64,000 nucleotides of DNA from Panicum virgatum (taxonomy: Eukaryota; Streptophyta; Magnoliopsida; Poales; Poaceae), in assembly GCF_016808335.1 (NCBI RefSeq), contig NC_053147.1, forward strand, positions 18,400,913 through 18,464,912. The letters are read 5' to 3'. The notes below the pieces were generated by a model. That model was not told the origin of the DNA and ran no database searches. It worked only from the letters and a program-made list of their open reading frames with translations. This document shows positions 38,253 to 50,300 of this stretch, piece after piece (position 1 is the first letter of the stretch; each line of letters starts with the position of its first letter). Position numbers and translations under genes: made by a program.

Positions 38253-38859
38253 TAACTTTCACTCAACCCCAAGCCTCTCACACTACTCGTGTGCCTCTTT
38301 TGACGGTTTGACCCCCGTGTCACCCCTGAATATTGACTGAAACTGAACACCAGTACACTACTACTATATGTCTGCTTGGGTGTGGTAGATAGTGTGCATA
38401 TCATCGTGTCATGTTAAACTTGGCCTACAACTACATGTTAGGCCCAAATGTTCAGAGTTCAGGAGCAAATCTTGATGATTGGACGTTCTTTACTTCTATG
38501 GATGCCTAGCTAAGGTGGTTTGCAGCTTTGGCTCATCTTTTCCTGAAATATGAATAGGAGATGATCACTATGACATGTGTAGAGAAATATTTGGTGTTTT
38601 CTTTAAAGTAGAGTGATACAATTCTATAATTTATTAATTATACGCGAAATATGATCAAAAGCGTGCACCTGCAGTACCTAACTTGTCTAAACGATATGTA
38701 AATCTGATCGAAGAAATAGCATAAATAAATGGCATGTTATTAAACGCTTGGGGGGAAATAGTAGACATGAATTTTAGTGTCTTTTCTTTCCATTTACAAT
38801 GACACCAGATCCTCGATTGAAACAGTATAGTTTGATTAGAACACATCGTTCTATAGAAA

Positions 38860-40023
38860 GAGTAAATTTCATCAACAGTCTTTAAGTTTGTCCTGAGTTC
38901 TCATCTCAATCACGATACTCTTAAAATATACATAATAGTTTTTAGACTTGTCCCACGCTATTATTCTGATTCTTAAACTTGTCTCGAGTTCTCATCCCAG
39001 TCCTCGTACTCTCGAAATAATTGTCTGTAAACTTATCCCACATTCTTATTTCAGTTCTTAAGTTTATTCTCATCCAGATCCATATGCTTCTAAAATGCAT
39101 TATTTATTTAGAAAAACTTTTATGAACTATTTCAAATTTGTTTGGATTTTGATTTTCACTCAAAGTGGATCCAAAATTTATGAATAAATTATCATGAATT
39201 GAATGTGAAATCTCTAAATCACCTAGATTTGAATTAGTTTTTTAATTTTCTCAGGATTTTTCTAAGCAAAGGATAATAAATTTAATACTATTTTAATCTA
39301 TAAAATAAAAAACTATTAAATAAATGTATTAACTAATAACTCTAGTTATTAAATATTGTATCAAGATGATTGCCTTATTAATTTTTTATCAATTTTGAGT
39401 GAGATAACTTTAAGAACTATTATGTTTATTTAAAAATATTAAAATTGGGAGGAAAAAGTCTATATCACCCCCTCACCTATGGGAGGTGGACTACATAACC
39501 CCCAACCTATGAAACGGTTTATATCACTCCCTGGAGTTTCTCAAACCGGTCAAATTACCCCCTAAAGCAGTTTTAAAAAATCATAGTAAATCATAGACAA
39601 ATCATAAAATAAAAAATTCAATTGTGTTGGACTCCAAATAAATAAATCTACACAGTGAATATATAATATGGTATGCTTTAGTACATTTTTTTACAGCTAT
39701 GATGAAAAGTATAGATCTAAAGCTACAGTAAAAAAATATACTAAAGCATACCATATTATATGTTCACTGTGTAGATCTACTCATTTGGAGTTTAACACAA
39801 TTGGATTTTCTATTTTATGATTTTTTAATGATTTACTATGATTTTTCAAAACTGCTTGAGGGAGTAATTTGACCGGTTTTGGAAAGTTCAGGGTGATCTA
39901 GGCCGTTTCATATATTGGGGGGTTATATAATCCACCCCATAGGTGAGGGGGTGATATAGACTTTTTCCAAATTAGGATGAGATCTCAAAGACAAGTTTAA
40001 AGACCGAAGTGAAATTTATACTC
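38860..40023. mobile_element. MULE-type element upstream of the 5PTase gene
   Basis: The inverted ends GAGTAAATTTCATC... and the complement of the right end, GAGTATAAATTTCACTTC..., are flanked by a perfect 9-bp duplication, CTATAGAAA (38851-38859 and 40024-40032). Inside, repeated ...AAGTTTGTCCTGAGTTCTCATC blocks occur, and a second element (39451-39968) is nested. It ends about 55-370 bp before the candidate start codons of the 5PTase gene. Confidence 0.8.
39451..39968. mobile_element. Foldback MULE (518-bp near-palindrome)
   Basis: The left half from GGAAAAAGTCTATATCACCC pairs with the right half ending GGGTGATATAGACTTTTTCC almost to the centre near 39710. The flanks AAATTGGGA (39442-39450) and AAATTAGGA (39969-39977) form a 9-bp duplication with one mismatch. 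It is non-coding. It shares its ends, and the internal ATCATAGTAAATCATA and TATACTAAAGCATACCAT motifs, with the element at 51729. Confidence 0.85.
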
Positions 40024-40389
40024 CTATAGAAAAGGCAGCCAACGCCCAAAGCGGCCATCACGTTTCAGTCCCAGGCATGCTTGGGTGGCGTCTTGGCAGG
40101 GGAGCAGCTGCAGTCGTGCGCATGGCGTCCTCTTCCTCCTCCCTCCCCTCCTTGCCGCGGCTATCCATCCCGGCTCACCGAGCACACCACGAGGCAGCCA
40201 TGGCTGCTTCGCTCGGCGCCTCGCGGACTCTGCGTAACGGCGGCGGGAGGCAGATGCAGGTAGTTCTTTGATACCCGGAGCTCGTTCAGATAAGTTCTCC
40301 AACCTTCCGTTTCTTGTGTCAAAATCTTATCTTTTATTTTGTTGTTCTTGTGATCTTGTCTCTTGTTTGCACGGCGGAAGGATCTTGTG

Positions 40390-43300
40390 ATGCAGAGGTG
40401 GGCTGAGGTGGTGTTGTGTTGTGGCGCGGATTGGGGATGCGTGCCGCAGCTGTGGAACAGGGTGGTTCTGCGCAAGTGGCTTAATATCGGCGCGGGGTCC
40501 GGGGACTCCGACTTCAGCGCCGACGAGCGCTCCGACGGCGAGGCGGACCGCGAAGGTTACTTTTCCGCCGCTCCCTTTCTTGAGCGCAGTGTTCTGACTT
40601 CTAAATTTCCAAATCGATCTGTTTGCTCAAACTTGCTCTTGTTTGGAGGGAAATTGGGGAGAATTTGGTTCCGAAGTTTGAGCGGTAGGCGTTGACGGTG
40701 ATGCAGAGGAGACAACAGTGTTGCAATGAAAGTTCTTTCTTGTACGCTACTGTTTTGGCTTTGTTGATTTGACTTTACATGTGGACTTGAAAAATGTTAT
40801 CCTGTATAATTGGTCAGTTCACGCTGGATTATACTGCTTGCTTGATGATTGCTTTAATAGCTTATTGTAAGTGCTCATTGTTTGCCAACAACTCTATATG
40901 CTATGGAAGTATGATCATCTCTTTCGCTGAGAATGCTTAAAACATGGTGATGCGTGGCTAGTAGTTTCTTCTGAACAGAGATTCCAAGGTATAGTCAATC
41001 TTTTTAAGAAGGCTATTAAGCATTGCACATTGCCTTTTAAGGTAACTTTTGGCTGTTCTTTGAATCTTTTGAAAAGAAACAGAAATGGTGACGTGACCAT
41101 CTTCAACTTGACCTCAGTATCTAATGGTTCTTGTGCCCCACATTGTAGAACTTTTATATCTTTTCTCTTTACTGAAATAAAACCTACATTTATATATAGT
41201 CTCTGCTTTTCTTTAGCTTATGTTTTTTATTGTTTTTTCCCCAAGATTTTCTGGATATATTTTGATAATCATAAACTGTAATTGATGTATTTTTAATGCC
41301 TTTTCTGCAGACATGCCTGGTTGGAAGCGTGAATTATGTAACGAAGAAAGGATATTAGCTGGATTGGGTGCAAGCACGACCGGTAATTTATGAGCACATA
41401 ATGTCCCCCCCCCCCCAAGAAATGTGAAGTGTGCGGAAGATTAGTGTCTAATAATAATTACTCTTTCAAATTATAGGTTATTTGGCTTTTCCGGGTTCAT
41501 AGATTTTGCCATGACCTAGATATATGCTATGTCATACATAAATTTTACTATGTATTTAGAAAAGCCAAAACGACCTATAATTTGGAGCGGAGGGAGTATG
41601 TTTCTCTTTATTTATTTTATCTTTGAGTTGGATCTGGTTGATTTTAGACAAGGAAGTAGGTGCACAATAATGCTGGTGAAATACCCCCAGGGCAGATGAG
41701 ATGCTAGTTTGATTTTTACCAACTTGGGAGCTCCTGCTGACTCAGTTTTGGGCTCAACTTCTGCCTCTGATCTCCTGAAAAAGCTTATAGAATTCTGAAT
41801 TTACACTGTTCTAATGGGGATTTTCTGGCTCTTCTTTGGTAAACATGTCAACATGATTCATGGGTGATATTGAACAAAAGCATAATCTTTGAATAATTAG
41901 CAAGAAAATCTGGATGTATCTCAGTATTTGTCTTGATTTAGTCTGAAGTCCATTTTTATTACATCAGGTGTCTGCTTGGTAAGGCATGGCTTGACAGGTT
42001 GCTTTATCTGCTGACACAACTGCTTGCTTCTTCATTATTTTTTCTTCTTTTGCTTTTCTGTTATGCACAAACACCTGTTTGATAAAAAGTCTTGGATTGG
42101 CGTGTTGCCTTATATGTTAACAAAATCATTGGTGCCTCGTAGGTGCGAATGATGTACCTCACAGGCTTAGAAGGCACAGATCAGAGATCCTTCGCGCTCA
42201 GTATGTTGATGTTAGAGAACTCAGGTAATCACCTTACAGGTGTCTCCATTCACCTTGTCGTCTAGTTATGCATTTCGACGGTACTTACTTAGTATAGAGA
42301 CCTCCTGTTATACTGAAACTTGCAGAAGATTAGTTCGTTGGGTCTCTGATCCTCTGCAGTCGTTTCGTTCTCCAGAGTACAGGCAAAAGCACTTTTACAT
42401 TATTACTACAGCATATCCCAAGTAGAATTTTTTTAACTATTTATAACTAATCTTCTGCAATATGAAATGTTTCAGTATAACAGGAGGAACTGAAAAATGT
42501 GCTAGTTTTAAGTTTTATGATGATGTTCTTTCAGCTAATCTGCAAGGTTTAATATGCAGGATCTGCGTGGGGACTTGGAATGTTGGAGGAAGATTTCCAC
42601 CCAGTGACTTAGATATTGAAGAATGGTTGGATATGGAGGATCCAGCTGATATCTATGTTATTGGGTAATTAACCACTATAAAAGTTCACTTTAGGTGTAC
42701 CAAACCTACTGTTGATTCTATAAAAATTGTTTAGGGAATATGCACTGGATACTCAATTACTTATTGTATTTAAAAGTTATTTGACTATTGCAGGCAGCTT
42801 AATATGCTAGTATGTTTATTTAACTTTAATGGTTATTTAATAGGTATCTAAGTATGTGAGCCGCCTTACATATGTATGATAGCTTGCAATTTGGCAATGA
42901 GATGATACTGCCACTCATTTCTTCAATAGTTTTTGTTAAAAAAGAATTTCTTTACCATGGAAATTAGGATCATCTTTCAGATTTCAAGAGATCGTTCCAC
43001 TCAATGCTGGGAACATATTTGGTGCTGAAGACAATCGTCCAGTTTCTGTATGGGAGCAGATCATCCGTGAAACTTTGAATAAGAATTTTTCAGATAAATC
43101 AAGGTTTAAATGTCATAGTGATCCTCCTTCAGTGTCAAGATTCAATCCATCAGATGCTGCTCTTTCCATGGAACATGAATCGCTTAGTGGGTCCGACAAT
43201 GATAGTGATGGGGAACTTCAACCATTGATTGAGCAAGACCATAATTGTCGACTTCAAGATAAAACAGATGAGAATTTTGAAGCTTTTCCAGAAGAGGGTT

Positions 43301-44858
43301 TAGATCAGAGAGTAAAAAGGAAAAGGCCAGAATTTGTACGGATGATAAGCAAGCAAATGGTGGGAATATTTCTTTCGATTTGGGTTCGGAGAAGCCTGCG
43401 GAAGCACATTCAGAATTTGAGAGTATCAACTGTTGGTGTAGGCGCGATGGGTTATATTGGTAACAAGGCAAGTGCCAAATTTCATATTCTTTCCTAGTTT
43501 CCTTATATTATTCGTGCACCTCTACATTTCAGTGATAACTGGATTATACTTGGTTAGAAACATAGGATGCTGCTTGTCATATTATGTGATATTTTCTCCT
43601 GATGAGAACTGGAGTTTCAAAAATGCATCTTTTGGAATTTCCATTCCTTCAAGGACACTAAAAAGGCAAATAGAATTTTCTTAAGGAGAGTCGATTAACT
43701 GTCTCTGATATTTTGTTCCTTTAAGTTCAACATCTTCAAATTTTATCCGTCACCCTGCTATCGTCTCACTCAGCATGGATACACTTGTCTGTCATCTAAT
43801 TTAGAAGACCATGTGCTGACATTTGTCCCTTCAATATACATTAGGGATCAATATCAGTCAGCATGTTTATACATCAGACTCCTTTCTGCTTTGTTTGTTG
43901 CCACCTGGCTGCTGGTGAAAAAGATGGAGACGACCTAAAAAGGAATTCAAACATTGAAGAAATACTTCGAAGAACAGTGTTTAACCCAGTCCATACTGTA
44001 GGCATGCCTATGAGAATACATGACCATGAGTAAGTTGGTTAATCTGTCTTCTGGTAATTGGTGCTATGTTCCGAAGCTAACATTCATTTATCCATGTGTA
44101 TCTACTGTTATATGGCGATCATTAGATGGTTGGATAAAACTCAAAATGGCTTCCTATGGATGCTATATCCAGCCATATATTCTTATGTTCAATCTTTGTC
44201 CTTTATTTCAGAAGGATTATATGGTTAGGAGATCTCAACTATCGGATTGACTTATCCTATGAAAGGGCACATGAACTAATCTCCAAACAGGACTGGGATG
44301 GATTGTTCAAGAGGGATCAGGTAATTTGATGGGCTAGTAAATCAGTTTGCTTTTATAGAATTTCCAGCTCATGCTTCTGCTGTGACAGCTGAAAAGAGAA
44401 TTAAGAAAAGGATGCACATTTGACGGCTGGTTTGAAGGAGTTATCAGCTTTCCTCCAACATATAAGTATGAGTTTGACTCAGGAAGCTATGTCAACGATG
44501 AGAGTAAATCTGGGAGAAGAACCCCTGCATGGTATGTTGTTCTTCTAACCTTCAGATTCATTCAATCAATCATTCTAGGCACCAGCACTGAGTATACCAA
44601 TAACAATAAATATGCATTCTCATCAACGTGTGTAGGTGTGACCGCATTCTTTCATATGGAAAGGGAATCAGGCTACTTTCCTACAAGAGGGGGGAGCTTA
44701 CACTTTCCGATCACCGCCCTGTGACTGCAGTTTACTTGGCCGAGGTTGAAGTTTTCCGCCGTAGAAAGCTGCGGAGGGCTCTAACATTCACTGATGCAGA
44801 GGTTGAGCACTACCTATTATCCGAGGACAACGGGTTTTTTGAACCAAAAATTCGTTGA
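40390..44858 (+). CDS. Type I inositol polyphosphate 5-phosphatase
   Basis: Nine exons: 40390-40555, 41311-41382, 42143-42224, 42560-42664, 42981-43467, 43845-44029, 44212-44320, 44389-44531, 44636-44858. They give 524 codons, about 523 residues. The enzyme hydrolyses the 5-phosphate of inositol phosphates or phosphoinositides, ending IP3-type signals. The N-terminus shows VVLRKWLNI, typical of plant type I enzymes. The phosphatase domain follows: [21 protein letters not shown], an acidic plant insert, [58 protein letters not shown] and [11 protein letters not shown], so all catalytic motifs are intact. The intron after GNK (43468) uses a GC donor. An upstream exon (ATG at 40077 or 40122, to 40260) could splice in frame to 40399 and add an Ala/Ser-rich extension. 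Intron 2 holds a Stowaway MITE. Confidence 0.92.
41461..41596. mobile_element. Stowaway-like MITE in 5PTase intron 2
   Basis: The ends CTCTTTCAAATTATAGGT and the complement CTCCCTCCGCTCCAAATTAT are flanked by TA (41459-41460 and 41597-41598). It lies inside the intron and leaves the exons intact. Confidence 0.8.
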
Positions 44859-47372
44859 ATCATGGGACATGCATGAACCATGACACATGCAATTTCTTAA
44901 CTCTTGTCCCAAGCAGATGATGTGGCAATGTGGCCAACACCAGTTTCCAAAACACGTCAGAGAAGGTTCAGTTGCATACTTGCATTACTTATTCTACCAC
45001 AAGCGACTTCTTTATGACTCCACCACATCTATGGATTATATTTGCTGCACGCATGTTTTATCAAGAACATCTCAAGCATTATGCTTCATTACAGGACTCC
45101 GGGCAGCATCTTTTGGAATCTTGCCAAATTTATGCATAAGGGCCTGATTGGTTGGTTTCCAATATATGCCAAGCCAAAATGTGGGCAATGCCAAAAAACT
45201 TCGGCACTCATTTGGTTGGAAGCCAATTTTTTTGGGCCAAAATTCCTTAACAAAGTGACAATGTTAATTTCTTTCATATTTTTGACACCTTATCAATTGT
45301 CCACATGTGTGTTAGTATAAATCATAGTCATTAGTGTTTGTATTTGACATCAAGTCATGTGGTGATATAATTTTGGTCGTTATATTTTTTACACCTAATC
45401 AAGTGGTACCCTAAAATTTTGGCCCAAGTTTTGGCTAATTTTTTTTTGGCATGCCAACATTTTGGCTGGGCAACTTTTGGCATCCAACCAATGAGGCCCT
45501 AAATGCTTCCTCAATTTATCATTGGTTAGGAAAAGATAGTTCATTTTTCCTTGTATCATGGAGCCATAGCCTTCTTGTCAGTCTGATGATATGTGGCTGG
45601 AAACTCGAAGTTCATACTTGTGAATACCATTTGTTGGGTGACTATTGTCATCACACAGCAAATAATTTATTGGTTAATTCAAAAAATCACCTGAAATCTC
45701 CCGTCATTTTGGGAGTTCTTTGTCGCAAATATTTATTCGTTAGTTGGAGGACGCAGTGCGCAAGCAAACACGAATCACCGGGGGCGGCGGCGGCCAAGGG
45801 GCGTCAGCCGTGGCGCTGAGCGGATCACAGCTCTCTGGCTGATGTTGCCTGCAGCAGCCGGCAGTCCGCCACGGCACGGGAGGCTCGTGCCAGTGCCACC
45901 GTGCTCGACCTCTGGGCATCCCGTGATGGCAGCTTTTGCTCTGCACAAGGTTGGAACTACCGGCTTGAGGCGAGCTGCTAGCAGGCCGAGGGAACGCAGG
46001 CGCCGGAGCTGATCCCTCCTGCTCGTGCGCCGCCGACGGGACAGCCACGTGCCGGCGTCGACGACGACCGCCCGGCGGGGTCGCTCGCCGGCCGTCCGTT
46101 GAGCTTCCGCTACTGCCGCGGCGCGCCCTGCTGTCGCGGTGACGACCGACGTGGTGTCAACGGTCAACCCACCCAATCCGAGCCGCACGTGTCCGATCGG
46201 ACGGCTGGCAAGGACCCGGGGCGGACGGTATTTGAAACACCGTCCCCCCTGATCGGTTTGTCACATGTACCGTCCACCGCAGGGAGGGCACCCCCGCCGC
46301 GCGGCGCGGCTCCCCGGAGCGCCGCCGCGTTCTGGCCGGTACTGGGCAGGTGCCAGGTGGTCTCTTTCCTCCCGCGCCTCCGCAAGTCTCTTGTCGTTAC
46401 TCATCAACCACCAGCGGGCAGCGGAGGGCTTGAATCCGAGAAGGCAACAGTGGTGGATTGCCCTAGCATCCTCGATCGCGCGCGGCCGGGCGGCGTCTGT
46501 CGTCCCTGCCAGATCTTCGTCAACGCCGGTATCCTACTCGGCTACGTCGGCTGTGTCATCGCGCCGCGTCTGGTTCGCCATGCTGCCGGTGCTCCTGGTT
46601 CTTAGGGTCACCGTGCCCGCATGTCACTGCCGTGCCAGAATCGCCGCCGGAGCACGCCGTGCGCAGGGCTCCGAAATAAGCAGCAGAGGTCGGCACCATT
46701 GACTACACGCCAGAGATGCTCTGTCAGTTAATTTCTATCTCACAAGTCACTCTGTTCGCTTGGCTGGTCAGCCAATCAGCAAACAGTTCTTTGCTCTCAC
46801 ACTAAATCAGCACCAATCAGCCAGCAGTACTTTTCTCTCATAACAAATCAGTACTAGCTACTAGACAGATATCTAAGGGGAGCTGAAACATGAATAGCTG
46901 TTCAAGATAGACAGGGTCACTTCAAACATCTTCCAGGGAGTTCTTGTGGTGTGGATGTTAAACATTTCGAAGACGAACCAGAAGGATTTGCCGAGTCCCA
47001 GCAAGTTATACATACTTTTAGCAATTCAGCGTGCGCATCACTTTGGGCAACATTTCGAATTGAGGCGAAAAGGGATTTGCTAAGTCCCAGCAAGTTATGC
47101 AAACTTCCAGTAGTTCAGTGTGCGTATCACATTGGGTGTGAGTAACAATAAATGTTGCTATTTACAGCTCAAAAGGAAAACATAGCTAGTAAGGTTCCAG
47201 ATGGATAGATAACTCAAAAAACGATTAGCGGAAAGAGGATGAAGGTAACGGTTGATCCGCGGAGAGACAACTGTGTTTTGTTGACCGGTGAGGAAGAATA
47301 ACACAAGTACAACAACATTGTCGGGGTATCTATCTAGAGTGGTTGATGACAACCATGTATTAGTCGGGACTA
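44859..47372. other. Intergenic between 5PTase and THG1, GC-rich islet at 45.75-46.70 kb
   Basis: 44859-45136 is the 3' flank of 5PTase. 45740-46700 is GC-rich with ORFs in all frames; around 46505 the plus strand reads IFVNAGILLGYVG, faintly like the transmembrane segment of polyol/sugar transporters, but nothing else supports it. 46735-46870 has hAT-like subterminal repeats (TTCGCTTGGCTGGTCAGCC, AATCAGC). 46985-47133 holds two diverged copies of a block with AGTCCCAGCAAGTTAT. No gene is called. Confidence 0.4.
45140..45499. mobile_element. Tourist-like MITE
   Basis: The ends GGGCCTGATTGGTTGG and the complement GGGCCTCATTGGTTGG are flanked by TAA on both sides (45137-45139 and 45500-45502). 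The inner blocks TTGGCCCAAGTTTTGGC and GGGCCAAAATT pair. Confidence 0.85.
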
Positions 47373-50300
47373 CTAATTGCAATTAGTCATTATCCAAGGG
47401 TGCTTTCGCCAGAATCCAGGTCCAAGGTCAACGTGGTCCACTTTCACATCCCACCGTTCTCTTGTCGTGCCATTGTCGCGGCCTTCCGCCTCTGCAAGTT
47501 CTTCCACCTGTAGACATTTGCGATGGGCCCGTATAAATGACAGAGCTGGAAGTAAGCATGATTGACTGGAATAAGACAGGAACACTAAATCTGGAGGCAA
47601 CTTGGCTGCCATGTTTCACTTAATTGGAGTGATATAAATGCACTGCTTTTATTTTGGAATCAATTGGGACCTACCAATCAGGCATATCAAGTATGAATAC
47701 AGTATATGATATCACAAGCCGAAACTTCATTTCAGGATTGTGTCTGAAAAGTTGCTTCAATCTTGTAGGCAAGCTAAAAGTTGCTTATTTACCAATGCTA
47801 CAATTTTATCACTCCTGGGTTATACTAATATGGGAACTGCGTAAACAGCACAACATTGCAGCTGAAGTGGTTCTATAAAATCAGTAAAAATTACCTTTTG
47901 CCGATAAATACATGAACCCTTTCGGAACATAGCAGGTTCATTGTTGTAGTTCATCTGGAATTGCTGAAAAAGCAACTCATTTTTATCTTTAGATAATGTT
48001 CCCTGCATTCAAAACTACAGCAGTTAGAGAACACACAATGAGACAAGTATGGAAGCAAGCAGGATCAAGGGAAAACGACTAAAGCATTAATCATGAAAGA
48101 AGACCTTCAATATCTCATGAGCTTCCGTTTCACTTTTTCCAGATTTCACTAGCATCCAGAAGCAAGTATTGTATTGGTTGCCAGCATGGCCTGAAAGTGA
48201 GCAGATAAAAAGGTCAATTATGTCTTTGCTCTTGTGGTTTACTATTTTAACTGATGAAGTAACTTTGCAGTAGGATATCTTAGGAAAAAAATAAGGACAT
48301 AAACATCAATCAGTATGCATCACAATTCACAGCATATAGCTATACAAGCGTTGAAACCTAATCCAGTCATGCTACAAATGAATACAGGCATATTACAAAT
48401 ATGTTTTAAACTAAGTTCAGATGTGCTTGTTTTTTTAGTAAATTACTTACACTCTGCTTGCCTCCATGAAAAGTATTCACATACTATCTTTAGTTTTGGG
48501 TAACACAGAGCTTCAGCCTCAAAACGTGGTGTCTGCATTAATTCCTTGTGGGGGAAAAACTCTTTCCATTTTGTCACATAACAAGAAGTGAAATATGAAG
48601 AGCATGACGAAAGGATTAAGCTGCAAAATAAGTTGGCATCATTTCAGTCAAGTATTTACCCCTTAAATTACAAACACAATGCACATGCATAATGCTGATA
48701 ACCACCTCTCCTGTCTCTGATATAGTCCAGTCTTCTCATGGAACACAAAACTGCAATGATAAACACAGTAAGAATGGATGTCTGCAATGGATGACAATAA
48801 ATAATGGTCATTTGCATGGGAATAATTGTCGAAATGTATAATAACATTTCAGCATTATTGTATGCTTCACTTACGGTTTTCATTCATGTTTATTGTGCCA
48901 AGCCTATATTTATTTCAGAGACATACCTATACTCGTTGCTAAAACCATAGCCAAATACAATGTCAGGGTATTGCTCCATCATCAAAGATGCAGATGCATT
49001 CATCAGTCTTCGAGCAGTATCGTCATTTGGCTTGTCAAGTGAATGAATTATTGAGAATCTGGGCGGGAAAATGAATTAACTCTGTTAATAAGGCAATCAA
49101 GCTATCCTAAAGAGAACCAGCATGTTTTTGATAGATAAAAAGGGTTCCTCACTGATCAAATTGGCAGCCACTGATGCGAACGACAATCCAATTACAAGGT
49201 GGAAGAATGCGGTCGATGCCAAACTTCTTCACGAACTCATGCGTAAATTTGCCTGTTCCCAAACATATCAATTAGGTTAATGTTATTTACATTCATAGCT
49301 TGATCTGGAGTTGAAAGGATAGCTGAAACTAGAATAATTCAAACAAACCTTCTCGAAGAATGTGTTGATGATTTTCCCAAAACTCAGGCCCTATGATATC
49401 GACATGTGCTACTGTAACTTTCAATCGTGGTCTTTTTATTGGAGTCCCGTAGTCATCAATCTTCACTGTTGTTTCTACCTATAGTTATACGCCACATTAT
49501 AACAAAGATATTATTTTACACAATTGACAATATTTGTGGTATTACCTTCTCTCGGTAAACACTAGATCCTTTGCGGAACATAGCTGGTTCATCATCATAA
49601 TTTATTTGGAATTGTTGAGCAAGCAGCTCATTCTTGTCCTTTGCAAATGTTCCCTAAAAGAACAAAAGATGGATTAAAACAATTGTGCAATTGCAACAGA
49701 AAGATCATCAACTCAAGACAAGTTTATACTACCTTCAATGCTAGCTGAGCTGCTTGTTCACTTTTTCCAGATTTCACCAACGTCCAGAAACAGGTATTGT
49801 ATTGATTATTTATATGACCTGAAAGCCACAAACCAAAAGTATGGACATCAGCCAACTAATCAAGTTATTGCTCAATTCTGATGCATGCATAGATCATTCC
49901 TTTTTTTTACATTGATGAAGCTTCATGATCTGTACAACTTTGGTGGATATGATGGAATTTTCTTGTAGGACTTCAGGGGAAAAAATGCAAAATATAAATA
50001 GGTCTCATTTGCTATATGAGAAAATTTCGATTTCAGTTTCAGTAGCTTACAGTCCACTTGTCTCCAAGCCAAATAATCATGAATAGTCTTCGAATTTGGG
50101 TAACATACAGCCCGTGCATCAAAATATGGTGGCTCCTTCAACTCTTTATTAGAAAAGAAGTCTTTCCACTTCATTACGTACACAGAAGTGAAGTAGGAAA
50201 CACATAAAGAAAGAATTTTGCTGAAGGTATTGGTAGAGATGTCAATATCAGTGATGCCATGAAGTTGCTCATAGTTCAGAAAGAAAAGGCAATTTTGCAC

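Noticed and set aside
39451..39968. Near-perfect hairpin as a microRNA precursor
   Set aside because: Target duplication and terminal sequence mark it as a foldback MULE. The arms are far longer than a plant miRNA stem, although small RNAs may still arise.
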